The notes under the pieces are model-generated. The model saw only the letters and a list, made by a program, of their open reading frames with translations. It was not told the DNA's origin and ran no database searches. From Draconibacterium orientale (lineage in GTDB: Bacteria; Bacteroidota; Bacteroidia; Bacteroidales; Prolixibacteraceae): a stretch of DNA of 64,000 bases. Below are positions 1 through 8,219 of this stretch, piece by piece; position 1 is the stretch's first letter; every line of letters begins with the position of its first letter. The stretch covers positions 1,116,001-1,180,000 of the forward strand of contig NZ_CP007451.1 in assembly GCF_000626635.1 (NCBI RefSeq), read 5' to 3'. The position numbers and the translations under genes are program-made.

Positions 1-78
1 CTGTTTCACCTAAAAACAAGATATGCGGGGAACAAATAAACACCCTTTTCAGTTCAAGAAAATACTCCCTGGGGCCTT

Positions 79-258
79 CTATTTTAGCCGGTATTGCTGC
101 CTAATTTCCGCTCGCTCCGCCTCATCCAGCGATTTCATATACCCTTTCCAGCCCGGGCACCAATTGATGTGCCAGCGCCAAAAACGGCCGGCAAACGATT
201 TCGGTTTTTCATCGTACTTTGCACGAAGCGAACAATCTGCACAATTTGATTCAGCCAT
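79..258 (-). CDS. Small Cys/Trp-rich conserved-looking protein (59 aa)
   Basis: This 59-codon frame starts with ATG at 258 and stops with TAG at 79-81, just downstream of miaA on the same strand (43 bp gap). It begins MAESNCADC, giving an early CxxC pair, and continues with an Arg/Trp-rich stretch (GRFWRWHINWCPGW) and a charged helical tail ending QQYRLK. The composition (CxxC plus a third Cys in WCPG) is not what a random frame gives, and the plus-strand frame over the same bases is a shadow. I associate short proteins of this look with Bacteroidota genomes, but the function is unknown. A structural metal site is possible, with only three cysteines visible. Confidence 0.7.
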   Translation of the reverse strand: MAESNCADCSLRAKYDEKPKSFAGRFWRWHINWCPGWKGYMKSLDEAERAEIRQQYRLK

Positions 259-301
259 GATAATTCGGTTTAAATAGTTAGTGATCGTTATTTTTCCCTT
301 T

Positions 302-1225
302 TTACGAAGGTTGTTCTAACAGTTTCAAAATTTCACCAACTTTTTCATCCATTGGCAGGTGGCCGTTAATCCAGTGTATTTTTGTGCCCCGCTTTTCCAT
401 GCCTCGGAACCAGGTCATTTGTCGTTTGGCAAACTGGTGAATGGCAATCTCCAACTTGCTGAACATTTCATCAAAAGTCAATTCGCCAATTAAATGCAGG
501 GTCAGGAATTTGTATTCCAGTCCGTAGTAAATCAACTGCTCAGGCGTTAAACCCGAATCGAGCAATTTCTGCACCTCATCCAGCATGCCTTCATCCAACC
601 GCTGTTTCAAGCGGGTTGTAATTCGCTGGCGGCGCATTTCGCGGTCGAAATCAATGCCCACATTCAGGCTGTTTATTTCCGGCATTTCCGAATCCTCCTG
701 CGGATGGTTACGATAATAATGTTCTATTTCTATGGCACGAATAGCGCGGCGGTCGGTTTCCACATCGGTTTCGTTGTGCAGCTCCGGTTTAAGATTTTTT
801 AGAATTTCGGTAAGTTCCTCCAGCGATTTCCCTTCCAGCTCTTTGCGTAATTCTTTATTTGGCGGCACCTCTATTAACCGGTAGTTTCGCAGCACCGCCT
901 CAAGGTATAAACCACTGCCTCCGCACAACACCGGAAATTTTCCGCGCGATTGAATCTCCTGAAAAACCCGAATAAAATCGGTCTGAAAACGATATACATT
1001 GTAATGCGCCCCGGCATCTTCAATATCAACCAGGTGCGACGGCACTTCAACGCCATCAACAAAATAATCCTTGTAATCTTTTCCGGTACCCAAATCCATT
1101 CCGCGATAAACTTGTCTGGAATCGGCCGAAATAACCTCGCCATTCAATTTTGCAGCTAAATGCGCTGCCAGTCCTGTTTTCCCTGTTGCTGTTGGGCCTA
1201 ATATTGTTACTAAATTGGTTTTCAA
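302..1225 (-). CDS. miaA: tRNA dimethylallyltransferase MiaA
   Basis: MiaA transfers a dimethylallyl group to N6 of A37 in tRNAs that read UNN codons. The 307-residue length is normal for the family. The N-terminus carries the P-loop GPTATGKT (residues 10-17), followed by the substrate-binding block DSRQVYRGMDLGTGK (about 35-49) and the GGSGLY motif. The C-terminal part contains the helical insertion and the conserved QxTWFRG segment (QMTWFRGMEKR). The ATG at 1225 is used because the motif order begins immediately after it. It is followed on the same strand by the 59-aa protein. Confidence 0.97.
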   Translation of the reverse strand: MKTNLVTILGPTATGKTGLAAHLAAKLNGEVISADSRQVYRGMDLGTGKDYKDYFVDGVEVPSHLVDIEDAGAHYNVYRFQTDFIRVFQEIQSRGKFPVLCGGSGLYLEAVLRNYRLIEVPPNKELRKELEGKSLEELTEILKNLKPELHNETDVETDRRAIRAIEIEHYYRNHPQEDSEMPEINSLNVGIDFDREMRRQRITTRLKQRLDEGMLDEVQKLLDSGLTPEQLIYYGLEYKFLTLHLIGELTFDEMFSKLEIAIHQFAKRQMTWFRGMEKRGTKIHWINGHLPMDEKVGEILKLLEQPS

Positions 1226-1310
1226 AATTCCGTATTTTAGCTACAAAATAACAAAATATTAGTGGCTTATCCATTCAATAACTACTTTTTAAATAATGCT
1301 GAAATAGCTG

Positions 1311-1318
1311 TAACTTTG
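1311..1318 (+). promoter_or_regulatory. Bacteroidota -7 promoter box for cutC
   Basis: TAACTTTG matches the Bacteroidota TAnnTTTG -7 consensus exactly and lies 24 bp upstream of the ATG at 1343. It falls inside the longer frame that would begin at a GTG at 1262. This argues that the longer frame is not used. No convincing -33 box is visible. Confidence 0.6.
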
Positions 1319-1342
1319 AGCGCATATCAGAAAAGAAGCAAA

Positions 1343-1969
1343 ATGATTAAAGAAGCATGTGTAGAATCGTTTTTTGAAGCCAAACAAGCACAAGACAACG
1401 GAGCCAACCGCATTGAGTTGTGTTCCGACCTGGCAAACGACGGGTTAACGCCCGATTTTGAAACGATGAAAAAAGCCTGTTCCGAATTGGATATTCCGGT
1501 AATGGTAATGGCTCGTCCGCGGGCAGGGAATTTTGTGCATTCGGCCGATGAAGTTGAAGAAATGAAAGCGGCAATTGATCAGGCTAAAGAAGCCGGAGCT
1601 GCCGGTGTGGTTTTTGGGTTATTAACGCCACACAATAATATTGATGAAGCCAATACCCGCCTGCTGGCCGAATATGCCGAGCCGCTTCCGGTAACTTTTC
1701 ATAAAGCAATTGATGAGCTGGATGATCCGGTAGAAGGTGTTCGCATTTTAAAAACCATCCCGAATATTAAACGTATTCTTAGCTCGGGCGGCAAAGCAAC
1801 AGCGCTTGAGGGGCAGGAAGTAATTCGCAAAATGATTGCCGAAGCCGAAGGAAAAATTACCATTCTGGTGGCCGGCAAAGTAAGCCATGAAAACGTTGTC
1901 GAAATTCAACAAATAACAGGCACCACAGAATTGCACGGCCGAAGAATTGTTGGCGATCTTAGTTCATAA
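1343..1969 (+). CDS. cutC: CutC family protein
   Basis: This 208-residue TIM-barrel protein of the CutC family is historically linked to copper homeostasis, although the biochemical role is unsettled. The start MIKEACVESF is followed by the family hallmark GANRIELCSDLANDGLTP near residues 20-37, then VMARPRAGNF and the FHKAIDEL block. I place the start at the ATG at 1343 rather than the GTG at 1262, because homology begins here and a promoter box sits between them. The gene ends 37 bp before the fucosidase ATG, so the two may be cotranscribed. It is slightly shorter than the roughly 250-residue enterobacterial proteins. Confidence 0.93.
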   Translation: MIKEACVESFFEAKQAQDNGANRIELCSDLANDGLTPDFETMKKACSELDIPVMVMARPRAGNFVHSADEVEEMKAAIDQAKEAGAAGVVFGLLTPHNNIDEANTRLLAEYAEPLPVTFHKAIDELDDPVEGVRILKTIPNIKRILSSGGKATALEGQEVIRKMIAEAEGKITILVAGKVSHENVVEIQQITGTTELHGRRIVGDLSS

Positions 1970-2006
1970 AAAAGATTGAAAGTTGAACATAAAATACCTG
2001 ATACCA

Positions 2007-3485
2007 ATGAAAAAATTAATGTTGATATTCCCGGTTTTTCTGGCATTATTGGTAAATGCGCAGTTGGAACATGAAATTACCGATTACGAATGGCCAACCG
2101 ACCAGGCTGTACTGGATAAACTGGAAGACTGGCAAGATTTAAAATTTGGCTTGCTAATGCACTGGGGCGCCTACAGCCAGTGGGGCATTGTGGAATCGTG
2201 GTCGATTTGCCCCGAAGATTACGGTTGGTGCGAACGAAAAAAAGGCAGTAATCCCAACGATTATTTTACCTACAAAAAAGAATACGAAAACCTGAAGCTG
2301 TCGTTTAACCCAACCGGTTTTAATCCTGAAGACTGGGCAAAAGCGGCTGCCGATGCAGGAATGAAATACCTGGTGTTTACAACCAAACACCACGACGGAT
2401 TTTGTATGTTCGACTCGAAATACACCGATTATAAAATAACCAGTCCCGAAAGTCCGTTTAGCACCAATCCGAAAGCCAACATCGCCAAAGAGGTTTTTGA
2501 TGCCTTCCGTAACGAAGGACTGTGGGCAGGTGCTTATTTCTCGAAACCCGACTGGAATAGCCCCTATTACTGGGATCCGAAATTTCCGCCAATGGACAGG
2601 AACGTAAACTACGACCCGGCAGTATATCCTGAAAAATGGGAAAAATTTGTACAGTTCACCCAAAACCAGATTATGGAATTGATGAGCGATTACGGTAAAA
2701 TCGACATCCTTTGGCTCGATGGTGGCTGGGTTTCAAAAAAATCGCCTGAACAAATTAAAAACTACTATAACCGCGTTGCTGAAAACGCAACATCAGGATT
2801 TCCTATTTCGCGCGCTGTTAACCAGGATATTCGTATGGACGAAATTGCGGCCAAAGCCCGCGAAAAACAACCGGGATTGATTGTTGTTGACCGTGCCGTA
2901 AAAGGGCCAAACCAAAACTACCTCACCCCGGAAAACAAAGTGCCGGAAACACAACTTCCGTATCCGTGGGAAAGCTGCATAATAGCAGGCGGCGGCTGGT
3001 CGTGGGTGCCCGATGCAGTATTTATGACACCTAAACAAGCCATCCACATGCTGATTGACATTGTGGCAAAAGGCGGCAACCTGTTGTACAATATTGCTCC
3101 GGGACCGGATGGAAGATGGCCCGAAGGTGCTTACAAATTATTGGCTGCAATGGGCGACTGGATTGATGTAAACGGCGAAGCGATCTACTCAACACGCGCC
3201 ATTGCGCCTTATAAAACGGATAACATTTGCCTCAGTCAGCAAAAAGATACAAAAGCAGTTTATGCACTTTATCTTGAAGAAGAAGATGGCAGTGGTCTTC
3301 CCGAATCGTTTACGGTAAAAGGAATAAAAGCGGCGAAAAATGCCCAACTGACCCTGCTGGGTGCCAAAGGCAATTTAAAATGGCAGAACACCGACGAAGG
3401 TGTGAAAGTGACAATTCCTTCCAGCATCAGAAAAAACCTGCCTTGCGATTTGGCCTGGGCGGTTAAAATATCGGCAGTGGAATAA
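2007..3485 (+). CDS. Secreted GH29 alpha-L-fucosidase
   Basis: This predicted periplasmic or secreted glycoside hydrolase of family 29 removes terminal L-fucose from glycans. The 492-residue protein starts MKKLMLIFPV with a signal peptide ending about residue 19 (VNAQ). Family blocks are HWGAYSQWG (52-60), YLVFTTKHHDGFCMFDSKYT (121-140, substrate-binding His pair) and ILWLDGGW, where Asp238 is the expected nucleophile. A C-terminal beta domain follows. A TTG eight codons upstream extends the frame, but the signal peptide begins at the ATG at 2007. It directly follows cutC, and no SusC/SusD pair is nearby, so this is not a full polysaccharide utilisation locus. Confidence 0.93.
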   Translation: MKKLMLIFPVFLALLVNAQLEHEITDYEWPTDQAVLDKLEDWQDLKFGLLMHWGAYSQWGIVESWSICPEDYGWCERKKGSNPNDYFTYKKEYENLKLSFNPTGFNPEDWAKAAADAGMKYLVFTTKHHDGFCMFDSKYTDYKITSPESPFSTNPKANIAKEVFDAFRNEGLWAGAYFSKPDWNSPYYWDPKFPPMDRNVNYDPAVYPEKWEKFVQFTQNQIMELMSDYGKIDILWLDGGWVSKKSPEQIKNYYNRVAENATSGFPISRAVNQDIRMDEIAAKAREKQPGLIVVDRAVKGPNQNYLTPENKVPETQLPYPWESCIIAGGGWSWVPDAVFMTPKQAIHMLIDIVAKGGNLLYNIAPGPDGRWPEGAYKLLAAMGDWIDVNGEAIYSTRAIAPYKTDNICLSQQKDTKAVYALYLEEEDGSGLPESFTVKGIKAAKNAQLTLLGAKGNLKWQNTDEGVKVTIPSSIRKNLPCDLAWAVKISAVE

Positions 3486-3492
3486 TTCGCAA

Positions 3493-3528
3493 CTTTTCCA
3501 AAGTACGAAACTTCGGAAAAGCTTTTTT
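3493..3528 (+). terminator. Rho-independent terminator of the fucosidase gene
   Basis: CTTTTCCAAAGT and ACTTCGGAAAAG form a 12-bp stem with one mismatch and a short loop, followed directly by CTTTTTT. It lies 8 bp after the fucosidase stop. It is the first half of a two-hairpin module seen again near 57.6 kb. Confidence 0.75.
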
Positions 3529-3532
3529 ACTC

Positions 3533-3569
3533 AAAGACCTTCAAGGTTTTAAAAACCTTGAAGGTCTTT
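3533..3569. repeat. Perfect long palindrome, copy 1
   Basis: Two 18-base arms (AAAGACCTTCAAGGTTTT and its complement) are separated by one base. The same palindrome core GACCTTCAAGG...CCTTGAAGGTC recurs at 57571-57601. Both copies lie 3' of a terminator-like CTTTTCC/GGAAAAG hairpin. Confidence 0.85.
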
Positions 3570-3680
3570 CTTTTCTCCAACCATTTTTCCCAACACAAAC
3601 ACGAGGTCATCCAGCCGGAAATGAATATTACCACCCGGAAACAGAAAAAACGGGGCGGAAATGAAATTTACGCCGTCATG

Positions 3681-3863
3681 TTGCATTTCCGGACGGTTTT
3701 TTGCATTTCCGGATGGTTTTTCCTACTTCCGGATGGGACGATCGCATTTCCGTGCGGTTTTTTACATTTCCGGACGGTACAATTGCATTTCTGACAGGTT
3801 TTTTGCATTTCCGGACGGTTTTTCGCGTTTTCTGATGGTACAATCGCATTTCCGGACGGTTTC
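3681..3863 (+). repeat. Minisatellite: nine 20-21 bp units
   Basis: Nine contiguous units are related to TTGCATTTCCGGACGGTTTT. They start at 3681, 3701, 3721, 3742, 3762, 3783, 3803, 3823 and 3844, with lengths 20-20-21-20-21-20-20-21-20. The 21-base units end in GACGA or TACAA instead of TTTT. Units 1 and 7 are identical and others differ at a few positions. Short segments upstream (about 3617-3665) contain the complement GGAAATGAA, suggesting decayed units in the opposite orientation. The frames that run through it (3558-3897) translate only to the repeat and are not genes. Confidence 0.9.
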
Positions 3864-3865
3864 AA

Positions 3866-4428
3866 GAGGGGCTGTCCATAAAGAAAAATTATTTTAGAAG
3901 AAACTTACAATTTATAATCAACTTTTATTTTACCCCTCGAAACCTCCCCTACTGGGGATATCTACGGTGTACACACAACTTAAATATTCCCATTTTCAAA
4001 TGATTCTGTAACGATTTTTCGTTCGGAACAAGCTGACCAATTCTAATCAATTTTAGACGCCGAACGATTTTTTATCGATCTTTTACCCGGCGCTTTGTGT
4101 CTTCGTAAACTCAGCCACTCGCACCGGGCTATTGCCTGTCGCCAACTTCGGGGCTTTAAGCACCAAAGGTGCGTAATCAATAGCCCGGGGGAAGCACCCG
4201 CAGGGAGCGCAGCCCCGGGGATAGAAGAGAAAAATGAAAAAGGCGCAACTGCTACCGGTTTTTGAAATACAACCCTACCTTGCGCCGCATATTAAAAGTC
4301 GGCTGTAAAGCAGGCCCCCTAGAATAGTTGTGTGTACACCGTACACAGGGGATAAAGGGTGAAAATCCTGGTGGTTACTTACAAATTGCAAAATCAACCT
4401 AAATCAAAACAACTTTTTGGACAGCCTC
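3866..4428. mobile_element. Non-autonomous remnant with IS1182-like ends (outer element)
   Basis: The left end (GGGCTGTCCATAAAG, from about 3869) and right end (CTTTTTGGACAGCCTC, 4413-4428) match the termini of the complete IS at 6361-8135. The left match covers about 18 of 22 bases and the right match is exact for 16. The roughly 560-bp interior has no transposase and contains a second inverted-repeat element at 3963-4343. I read it as a MITE-like derivative or deleted copy of the same IS family. No target-site duplication could be recognised. Confidence 0.6.
3963..4343. mobile_element. Nested 381-bp element with 18-bp terminal inverted repeats
   Basis: Perfect 18-bp inverted repeats TACGGTGTACACACAACT (3963-3980) and its complement (4326-4343) bound a sequence with no gene. 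Inside is a large stem (CCGGGCTATTG at 4124-4134 with CAATAGCCCGG at 4178-4188) enclosing smaller hairpins such as CACCAAAGGTG. It lies inside the outer IS-like remnant, so it inserted later. GGGGATA occurs just outside both ends but at unequal distance, so I do not call it a target duplication. The family is not recognised. Confidence 0.6.
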
Positions 4429-4591
4429 TTTAAGTAATCAATCCCTCGTCTTCATCAGTTTACCCCAACATTAACAATCCCTCTCCAAACATGCTCTACA
4501 ACATGTTTTCTGAAAATTTGCCCTATTTTCGCGCGCTTTAATTGCAAAAACAATTAAACGAATAGTCTTTTTGAATTTTTAGTATTAATCC

Positions 4592-4669
4592 CCCGGAACG
4601 AGACTTCAGGAGCAGCCAAAAAGCCTCTCCTCCAACCAGCCACGGGGCTGGGGTCTCCCACCTTCCGGG
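4592..4669 (+). repeat. Structured palindromic element just upstream of the SulP gene
   Basis: CCCGGAA (4592-4598) pairs with TTCCGGG (4663-4669), GAGAC (4600-4604) with GTCTC (4652-4656), and an inner CCAGCC/GGCTGG hairpin lies at 4636-4651. The element ends 29 bp before the SulP ATG. It could be an intergenic repeat or a leader structure. The sequence does not match a riboswitch I know. The rest of 4429-4698 shows nothing else recognisable. Confidence 0.5.
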
Positions 4670-4698
4670 TTTTCCACAACAGCAAATAAGCAGAACAG

Positions 4699-6306
4699 AT
4701 GAAGTTTGAATTTAAGTTTATAGATAAGAAACAGGGAAGCATTAAAGATGATATCCTTTCGGGGTTAACCGTGGCACTGGCATTGGTACCCGAAGCGGTG
4801 GCTTTTAGTTTTGTGGCAGGCGTGTCGCCAATTGTTGGTTTGTACGGTGCCTTTATGATGGGGCTGATTACTTCGCTGTTCGGAGGCCGCCCCGGAATGA
4901 TTTCGGGAGCCACAGGAGCGATGGCCGTTGTTATGGTAAGCCTGGTACAACAAGGTAACGCCATGGGCGACGGACAAGGTTTGCAGTACCTGTTTGCCAC
5001 CCTTGTTCTGGCCGGAACAATACAGGCACTTTTTGGCTTTTTCAAACTCGGAAAGTTTATTCGACTGGTGCCGCACTCGGTAATGATGGGTTTTGTAAAC
5101 GGGCTGGCTATTGTTATTTTCCTTTCACAACTGAATATGTTTAAAACCGGCGGCGAATGGCTAAGCGGAACACCACTTTACACCATGCTTGGTCTGGTGG
5201 CACTAACCATGGCAATTATGGTTCTTCTGCCAAAACTAAGCAAAGCCATACCGGCTGCGCTGGTTGGAATTCTGGTGGTTACCGCCATTGTTATTTTCGG
5301 AAATATTGAAACAGAAACGGTACGAAGCTTTATTCAGAGTGGTGGCGGCGACAGTATTAAAGCCGGCCTGCCAACCTTTAATGTGCCTTTGATTCCTTTT
5401 AACCTGCACACCTTAGAATTGATTTTTCCTTATGCCTTAATTCTAGCTGCCGTTGGACTGATAGAATCGTTAATGACACTGAACCTGGTTGACGAACTAA
5501 CCGAAACACGTGGTAGCGGAAACCGCGAAGCCGCAGCACAGGGATTGGCCAACATTGTTAACGGATTTTTTGGAGGAATGGGCGGTTGTGCCATGATCGG
5601 GCAAAGTATTATCAATATAAAATCGGGGGGCCGCGGCCGCTTGTCGGGCATTTTTGCAGCTGTAATGTTGCTGGTTTTTATTTTGTTCGCCTCGTCGTAT
5701 ATTGAAATGATTCCGATTGCAGCATTGGTTGGAGTAATGTTTATGGTGGTTATTGGCACCTTTGCCTGGAGCACCTTCAAAATCATCAATAAAATTCCAC
5801 TTTCCGACCTCATTGTAATTATCCTTGTAACAGGTCTCACGGTAATTTTCGATCTGGCAATAGCTGTTTTGGCAGGAGTAATTGTGTCGGCACTGGTATT
5901 TTCGTGGGAGAATGCCAAACGTATTCGTGCCCGTAAAAGTGTTGACGAACACGGCATTAAACACTACGAAATTTTTGGCCCGCTGTTCTTTGGTTCCACG
6001 GCGCTTTTTCAAAGTAAGTTTGATGTACACAACGATCCGAATGAAGTGATCGTTGATTTTAAAGAATCGCGTATTGCCGATCAGTCGGCCATTGAAGCCA
6101 TTAATAAACTGGCCGAGCGTTATCAAAAAGCAGGAAAAACTATTCACCTGCGCCACTTAAGCAAAGATTGTATTAAACTGGTAAAAAAGGCAGAAGCTAT
6201 TTGTGATGTGAATGTGGTGGAAGATCCAAACTACTTTGTGGCCATCGACAACTACAATAAGTTAATGAAGCTGCAGACGAAATTGAATGAAAATGCAACC
6301 TCGTAA
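4699..6306 (+). CDS. SulP family anion transporter with STAS domain
   Basis: This inner-membrane permease of the SulP/SLC26 family (sulfate, bicarbonate or other anions) has 535 residues. About 10-14 hydrophobic segments run from residue 18 to about 400, beginning with the family block GLTVALALVPEAVAFSFVAG. A cytoplasmic STAS domain follows at the C-terminus (about 425-520, containing EVIVDFKESRIADQSAIEAI). The length is at the short end for the family. The ATG at 4699 begins the conserved N-terminus. The gene stands alone, and the IS inserted 54 bp downstream has a left-end hairpin that could terminate its transcript. The actual anion cannot be told from sequence. Confidence 0.92.
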   Translation: MKFEFKFIDKKQGSIKDDILSGLTVALALVPEAVAFSFVAGVSPIVGLYGAFMMGLITSLFGGRPGMISGATGAMAVVMVSLVQQGNAMGDGQGLQYLFATLVLAGTIQALFGFFKLGKFIRLVPHSVMMGFVNGLAIVIFLSQLNMFKTGGEWLSGTPLYTMLGLVALTMAIMVLLPKLSKAIPAALVGILVVTAIVIFGNIETETVRSFIQSGGGDSIKAGLPTFNVPLIPFNLHTLELIFPYALILAAVGLIESLMTLNLVDELTETRGSGNREAAAQGLANIVNGFFGGMGGCAMIGQSIINIKSGGRGRLSGIFAAVMLLVFILFASSYIEMIPIAALVGVMFMVVIGTFAWSTFKIINKIPLSDLIVIILVTGLTVIFDLAIAVLAGVIVSALVFSWENAKRIRARKSVDEHGIKHYEIFGPLFFGSTALFQSKFDVHNDPNEVIVDFKESRIADQSAIEAINKLAERYQKAGKTIHLRHLSKDCIKLVKKAEAICDVNVVEDPNYFVAIDNYNKLMKLQTKLNENATS

Positions 6307-6362
6307 GAATTATGAACGCTGACGACGCTGATTCTTCTGATTTTCGAAGCAAAAAAGGATGA

Positions 6363-6391
6363 GGCTGTCCAAAAAGTAAAATTGGACAGCC
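6363..6391 (+). terminator. Hairpin at the IS left end followed by T-rich tract
   Basis: GGCTGTCCAA (6363-6372) and TTGGACAGCC (6382-6391) form a perfect 10-bp stem with a 9-base loop, followed by TTTGTTTTT. The structure reuses the terminal inverted repeat itself. It would stop read-through from sulP and shield the transposase from impinging transcription. Confidence 0.65.
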
Positions 6392-6435
6392 TTTGTTTTT
6401 ATTGTCCCTTTAAGATTTGTATCTTAAAGGTGGAT

Positions 6436-8106
6436 ATGACAATAAGATCAAACGTACGATTTAAAAGCGTTACTTCCCAGCAATCGATGCTGTTTCCAAG
6501 TAATTTAAGCGATAAAATAGCGGCTAATCACCCTGTTCGTCTTGTTAACCAGATAGTTGATGGTTTAAACATCGACGATATTTTATCGACCTACAAAGGT
6601 GGTGGCACCAGTTCTTATCACCCTCGGATCATGCTTAAGATCCTGTTCTACAGCTATCTTAACAATGTTTATTCATGCCGGAAGATTGCACGCCAGTTGG
6701 AAGAAAACATCCATTACATGTGGCTTTCAGGCGAGGCAACGCCTAATTTCCGAACGATCAACAACTTTCGCAGTCAGAAACTGAAACACCAGATCCAAAC
6801 CTTGTTTGCCCAAATGGTACAGCTAATAGCAGAGATGGGCTATGTGAGCCTCGATGTTCAGTACATAGATGGGACGAAAATCGAGGCAGCATCTAACCGC
6901 TATACTTTTGTTTGGCGTGGGTCGGTTGAAAAATACAAGGAGAAACTTGAACATAAAATCCAGACTGTTTTAAAAGATATTGAGGCAAGTATTGATGTCG
7001 ATTCTGCTGAACAAACAGAAGACGACCAGCCGCAACCAGTTAATGCAGTGTTGCTTAAGAAGAAAATCGGTCAACTAAACGAGCAACGGTCGAAACTGGA
7101 TAAGAAACAGCAAAAACAGGTAAAACAACTGGAAGAAGATGCATTGCCACGACTTCAAAAGTATGAACAGCAATTGGAAACACTGGGCACCCGTAACAGT
7201 TACTCGAAAACCGATACCGATGCCACTTTCATGCGCATGAAAGAAGACCATATGAAAAACGGCCAGTTAAAGCCGGCTTACAACACGCAAATCAGTACCG
7301 AAAACCAGTTTATTACAGGCTTTTCACTTCACCAGCGCCCCGGCGATACAGCTACACTAATTCCGCATCTCGACCAGTTTGAAGCACTCTACAACAAACA
7401 ATCATCTACCGTTGTGGCCGACTCAGGCTATGGAAGCGAAGAAAATTACCAGCACCTGGAAAATAAAGATATCCAGGCTTTTGTCAAGTATAACTACTTT
7501 CATAAAGAACAAAAAAGAAGCTACAGGAACAATGTTTTTCTGCAGGCAAACCTGTACTACAACCAGGAGCAGGACTATTATGTATGCCCCATGGGACAAC
7601 ACCTGCATAACGCAGGTAAAGGAAAACGGAAATCAGAGCTGGGATTCGATTACCAGGTGAGTATTTACCAGGCACAAAACTGCACGGGCTGTCCGCTACG
7701 GGGGCAATGCCACAAAGCCAAAGGAGATCGGAAAATCGAAGTTAACCACAACCTGAATCGTTTACGACAAATTGCACGCGATAAACTGTTGAGCGATGAA
7801 GGACTTTACCATCGGAGCAAACGCCCCATTGAGCCCGAAGCTGTATTCGGACAGCTGAAATCGAACAACAAATTTAACCGGTTTACCCTCCGGGGATTGA
7901 GCAAAGTTGAAATCGAGTTTGGTTTAATGGCAATCGGGCATAACCTGAGGAAGATAATAGCTATAATTATGTCCTCAAAACGGGAAAAAACAGTCTTTTG
8001 GGCCATTATTGTTGTTTTTGAAGTAGTAAGCACAAAAAACAACAACTTGAAAAAGCAACAATCTAAAATCTGGATGAAAAACTACTATTCTGAAATTGCA
8101 GCATAA
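6436..8106 (+). CDS. IS1182-family DDE transposase
   Basis: This 556-residue transposase starts [11 protein letters not shown] at 6436. The longer TTG start at 6382 lies inside the left-end hairpin and is unlikely. The N-terminal DUF772-type region contains [14 protein letters not shown] and NFRTINNFR (104-112). Catalytic acidic residues are expected at Asp145 (YIDGTKIEA), Asp329 ([13 protein letters not shown]) and the Glu of IEPEAVFGQ (466-472). A long Lys/Gln/Glu-rich coiled coil (about 165-250) is inserted between the first and second Asp. A Cys cluster ([10 protein letters not shown]) precedes the last block. The frame is intact, so the element may be active. Confidence 0.93.
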   Translation: MTIRSNVRFKSVTSQQSMLFPSNLSDKIAANHPVRLVNQIVDGLNIDDILSTYKGGGTSSYHPRIMLKILFYSYLNNVYSCRKIARQLEENIHYMWLSGEATPNFRTINNFRSQKLKHQIQTLFAQMVQLIAEMGYVSLDVQYIDGTKIEAASNRYTFVWRGSVEKYKEKLEHKIQTVLKDIEASIDVDSAEQTEDDQPQPVNAVLLKKKIGQLNEQRSKLDKKQQKQVKQLEEDALPRLQKYEQQLETLGTRNSYSKTDTDATFMRMKEDHMKNGQLKPAYNTQISTENQFITGFSLHQRPGDTATLIPHLDQFEALYNKQSSTVVADSGYGSEENYQHLENKDIQAFVKYNYFHKEQKRSYRNNVFLQANLYYNQEQDYYVCPMGQHLHNAGKGKRKSELGFDYQVSIYQAQNCTGCPLRGQCHKAKGDRKIEVNHNLNRLRQIARDKLLSDEGLYHRSKRPIEPEAVFGQLKSNNKFNRFTLRGLSKVEIEFGLMAIGHNLRKIIAIIMSSKREKTVFWAIIVVFEVVSTKNNNLKKQQSKIWMKNYYSEIAA

Positions 8107-8142
8107 AAAAAGAGACCGCCTTTTTGGACAGCCTCTTTTTTT
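8105..8142. terminator. Hairpin at the IS right end
   Basis: AAAAAAAGAG (8105-8114) pairs with CTCTTTTTTT (8133-8142) around the terminal repeat. It lies 2 bp inside the transposase stop and ends in a T run on the plus strand, so it can terminate the transposase mRNA. The symmetry allows function in both directions. Confidence 0.6.
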
Positions 8143-8147
8143 ATTAT

Positions 8148-8180
8148 AGGCGCTAAGCGGTTCGAAACCGCTAAGCGCCT
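8148..8180. repeat. Perfect 15-bp-arm palindrome between the IS and hydE
   Basis: AGGCGCTAAGCGGTT (8148-8162) and its exact complement (8166-8180) are separated by three bases. No T run follows on either strand, so it is not a classical terminator. Its core AGCGGTT...AACCGCT recurs at 57373-57389 and 57510-57526. It contains GGTTCGAAACC, which mimics a tRNA T-loop, but no tRNA is present. Confidence 0.75.
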
Positions 8181-8219
8181 GGGCCTCTTCGGTCTGCGAG
8201 CAACGTAAAACTTGCGTCA

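Larger units (their letters stand above)
6361..8135 (+). mobile_element. Complete IS1182-like insertion sequence (1775 bp)
   Basis: Perfect 16-bp terminal inverted repeats, GAGGCTGTCCAAAAAG at 6361-6376 and its complement at 8120-8135, bound a single transposase gene. The element sits between sulP and hydE. No target-site duplication is evident. Both ends form additional hairpins, listed separately. The termini are shared with the remnant at 3866-4428, so the family has been active more than once here. Confidence 0.9.

Noticed and set aside
1262-1342. 27-codon GTG-initiated extension of CutC
   Set aside because: An exact TAnnTTTG promoter box at 1311-1318 lies inside it and family similarity starts at 1343.
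1983-3485. A complete polysaccharide utilisation locus around the fucosidase
   Set aside because: No SusC/SusD-like genes or further glycoside hydrolases are near; neighbours are cutC and sulP.
3681-3863. CRISPR-like array
   Set aside because: Units are contiguous with no spacers and no cas genes are nearby.
3558-3897. Open frames on both strands through the 20-21 bp repeats (HFRTVF / CISGRFF peptides)
   Set aside because: The peptides only translate the minisatellite, the units change frame, and neither start context nor homology supports a gene.
4554-5076. Minus-strand frames of 163 and 103 codons over the sulP start
   Set aside because: They are shadows of the SulP frame, with no domain features and no start signals.
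8155-8175. tRNA T-arm (GGTTCGAAACC)
   Set aside because: The sequence is the centre of a perfect palindrome; no acceptor, D or anticodon arms fit around it.
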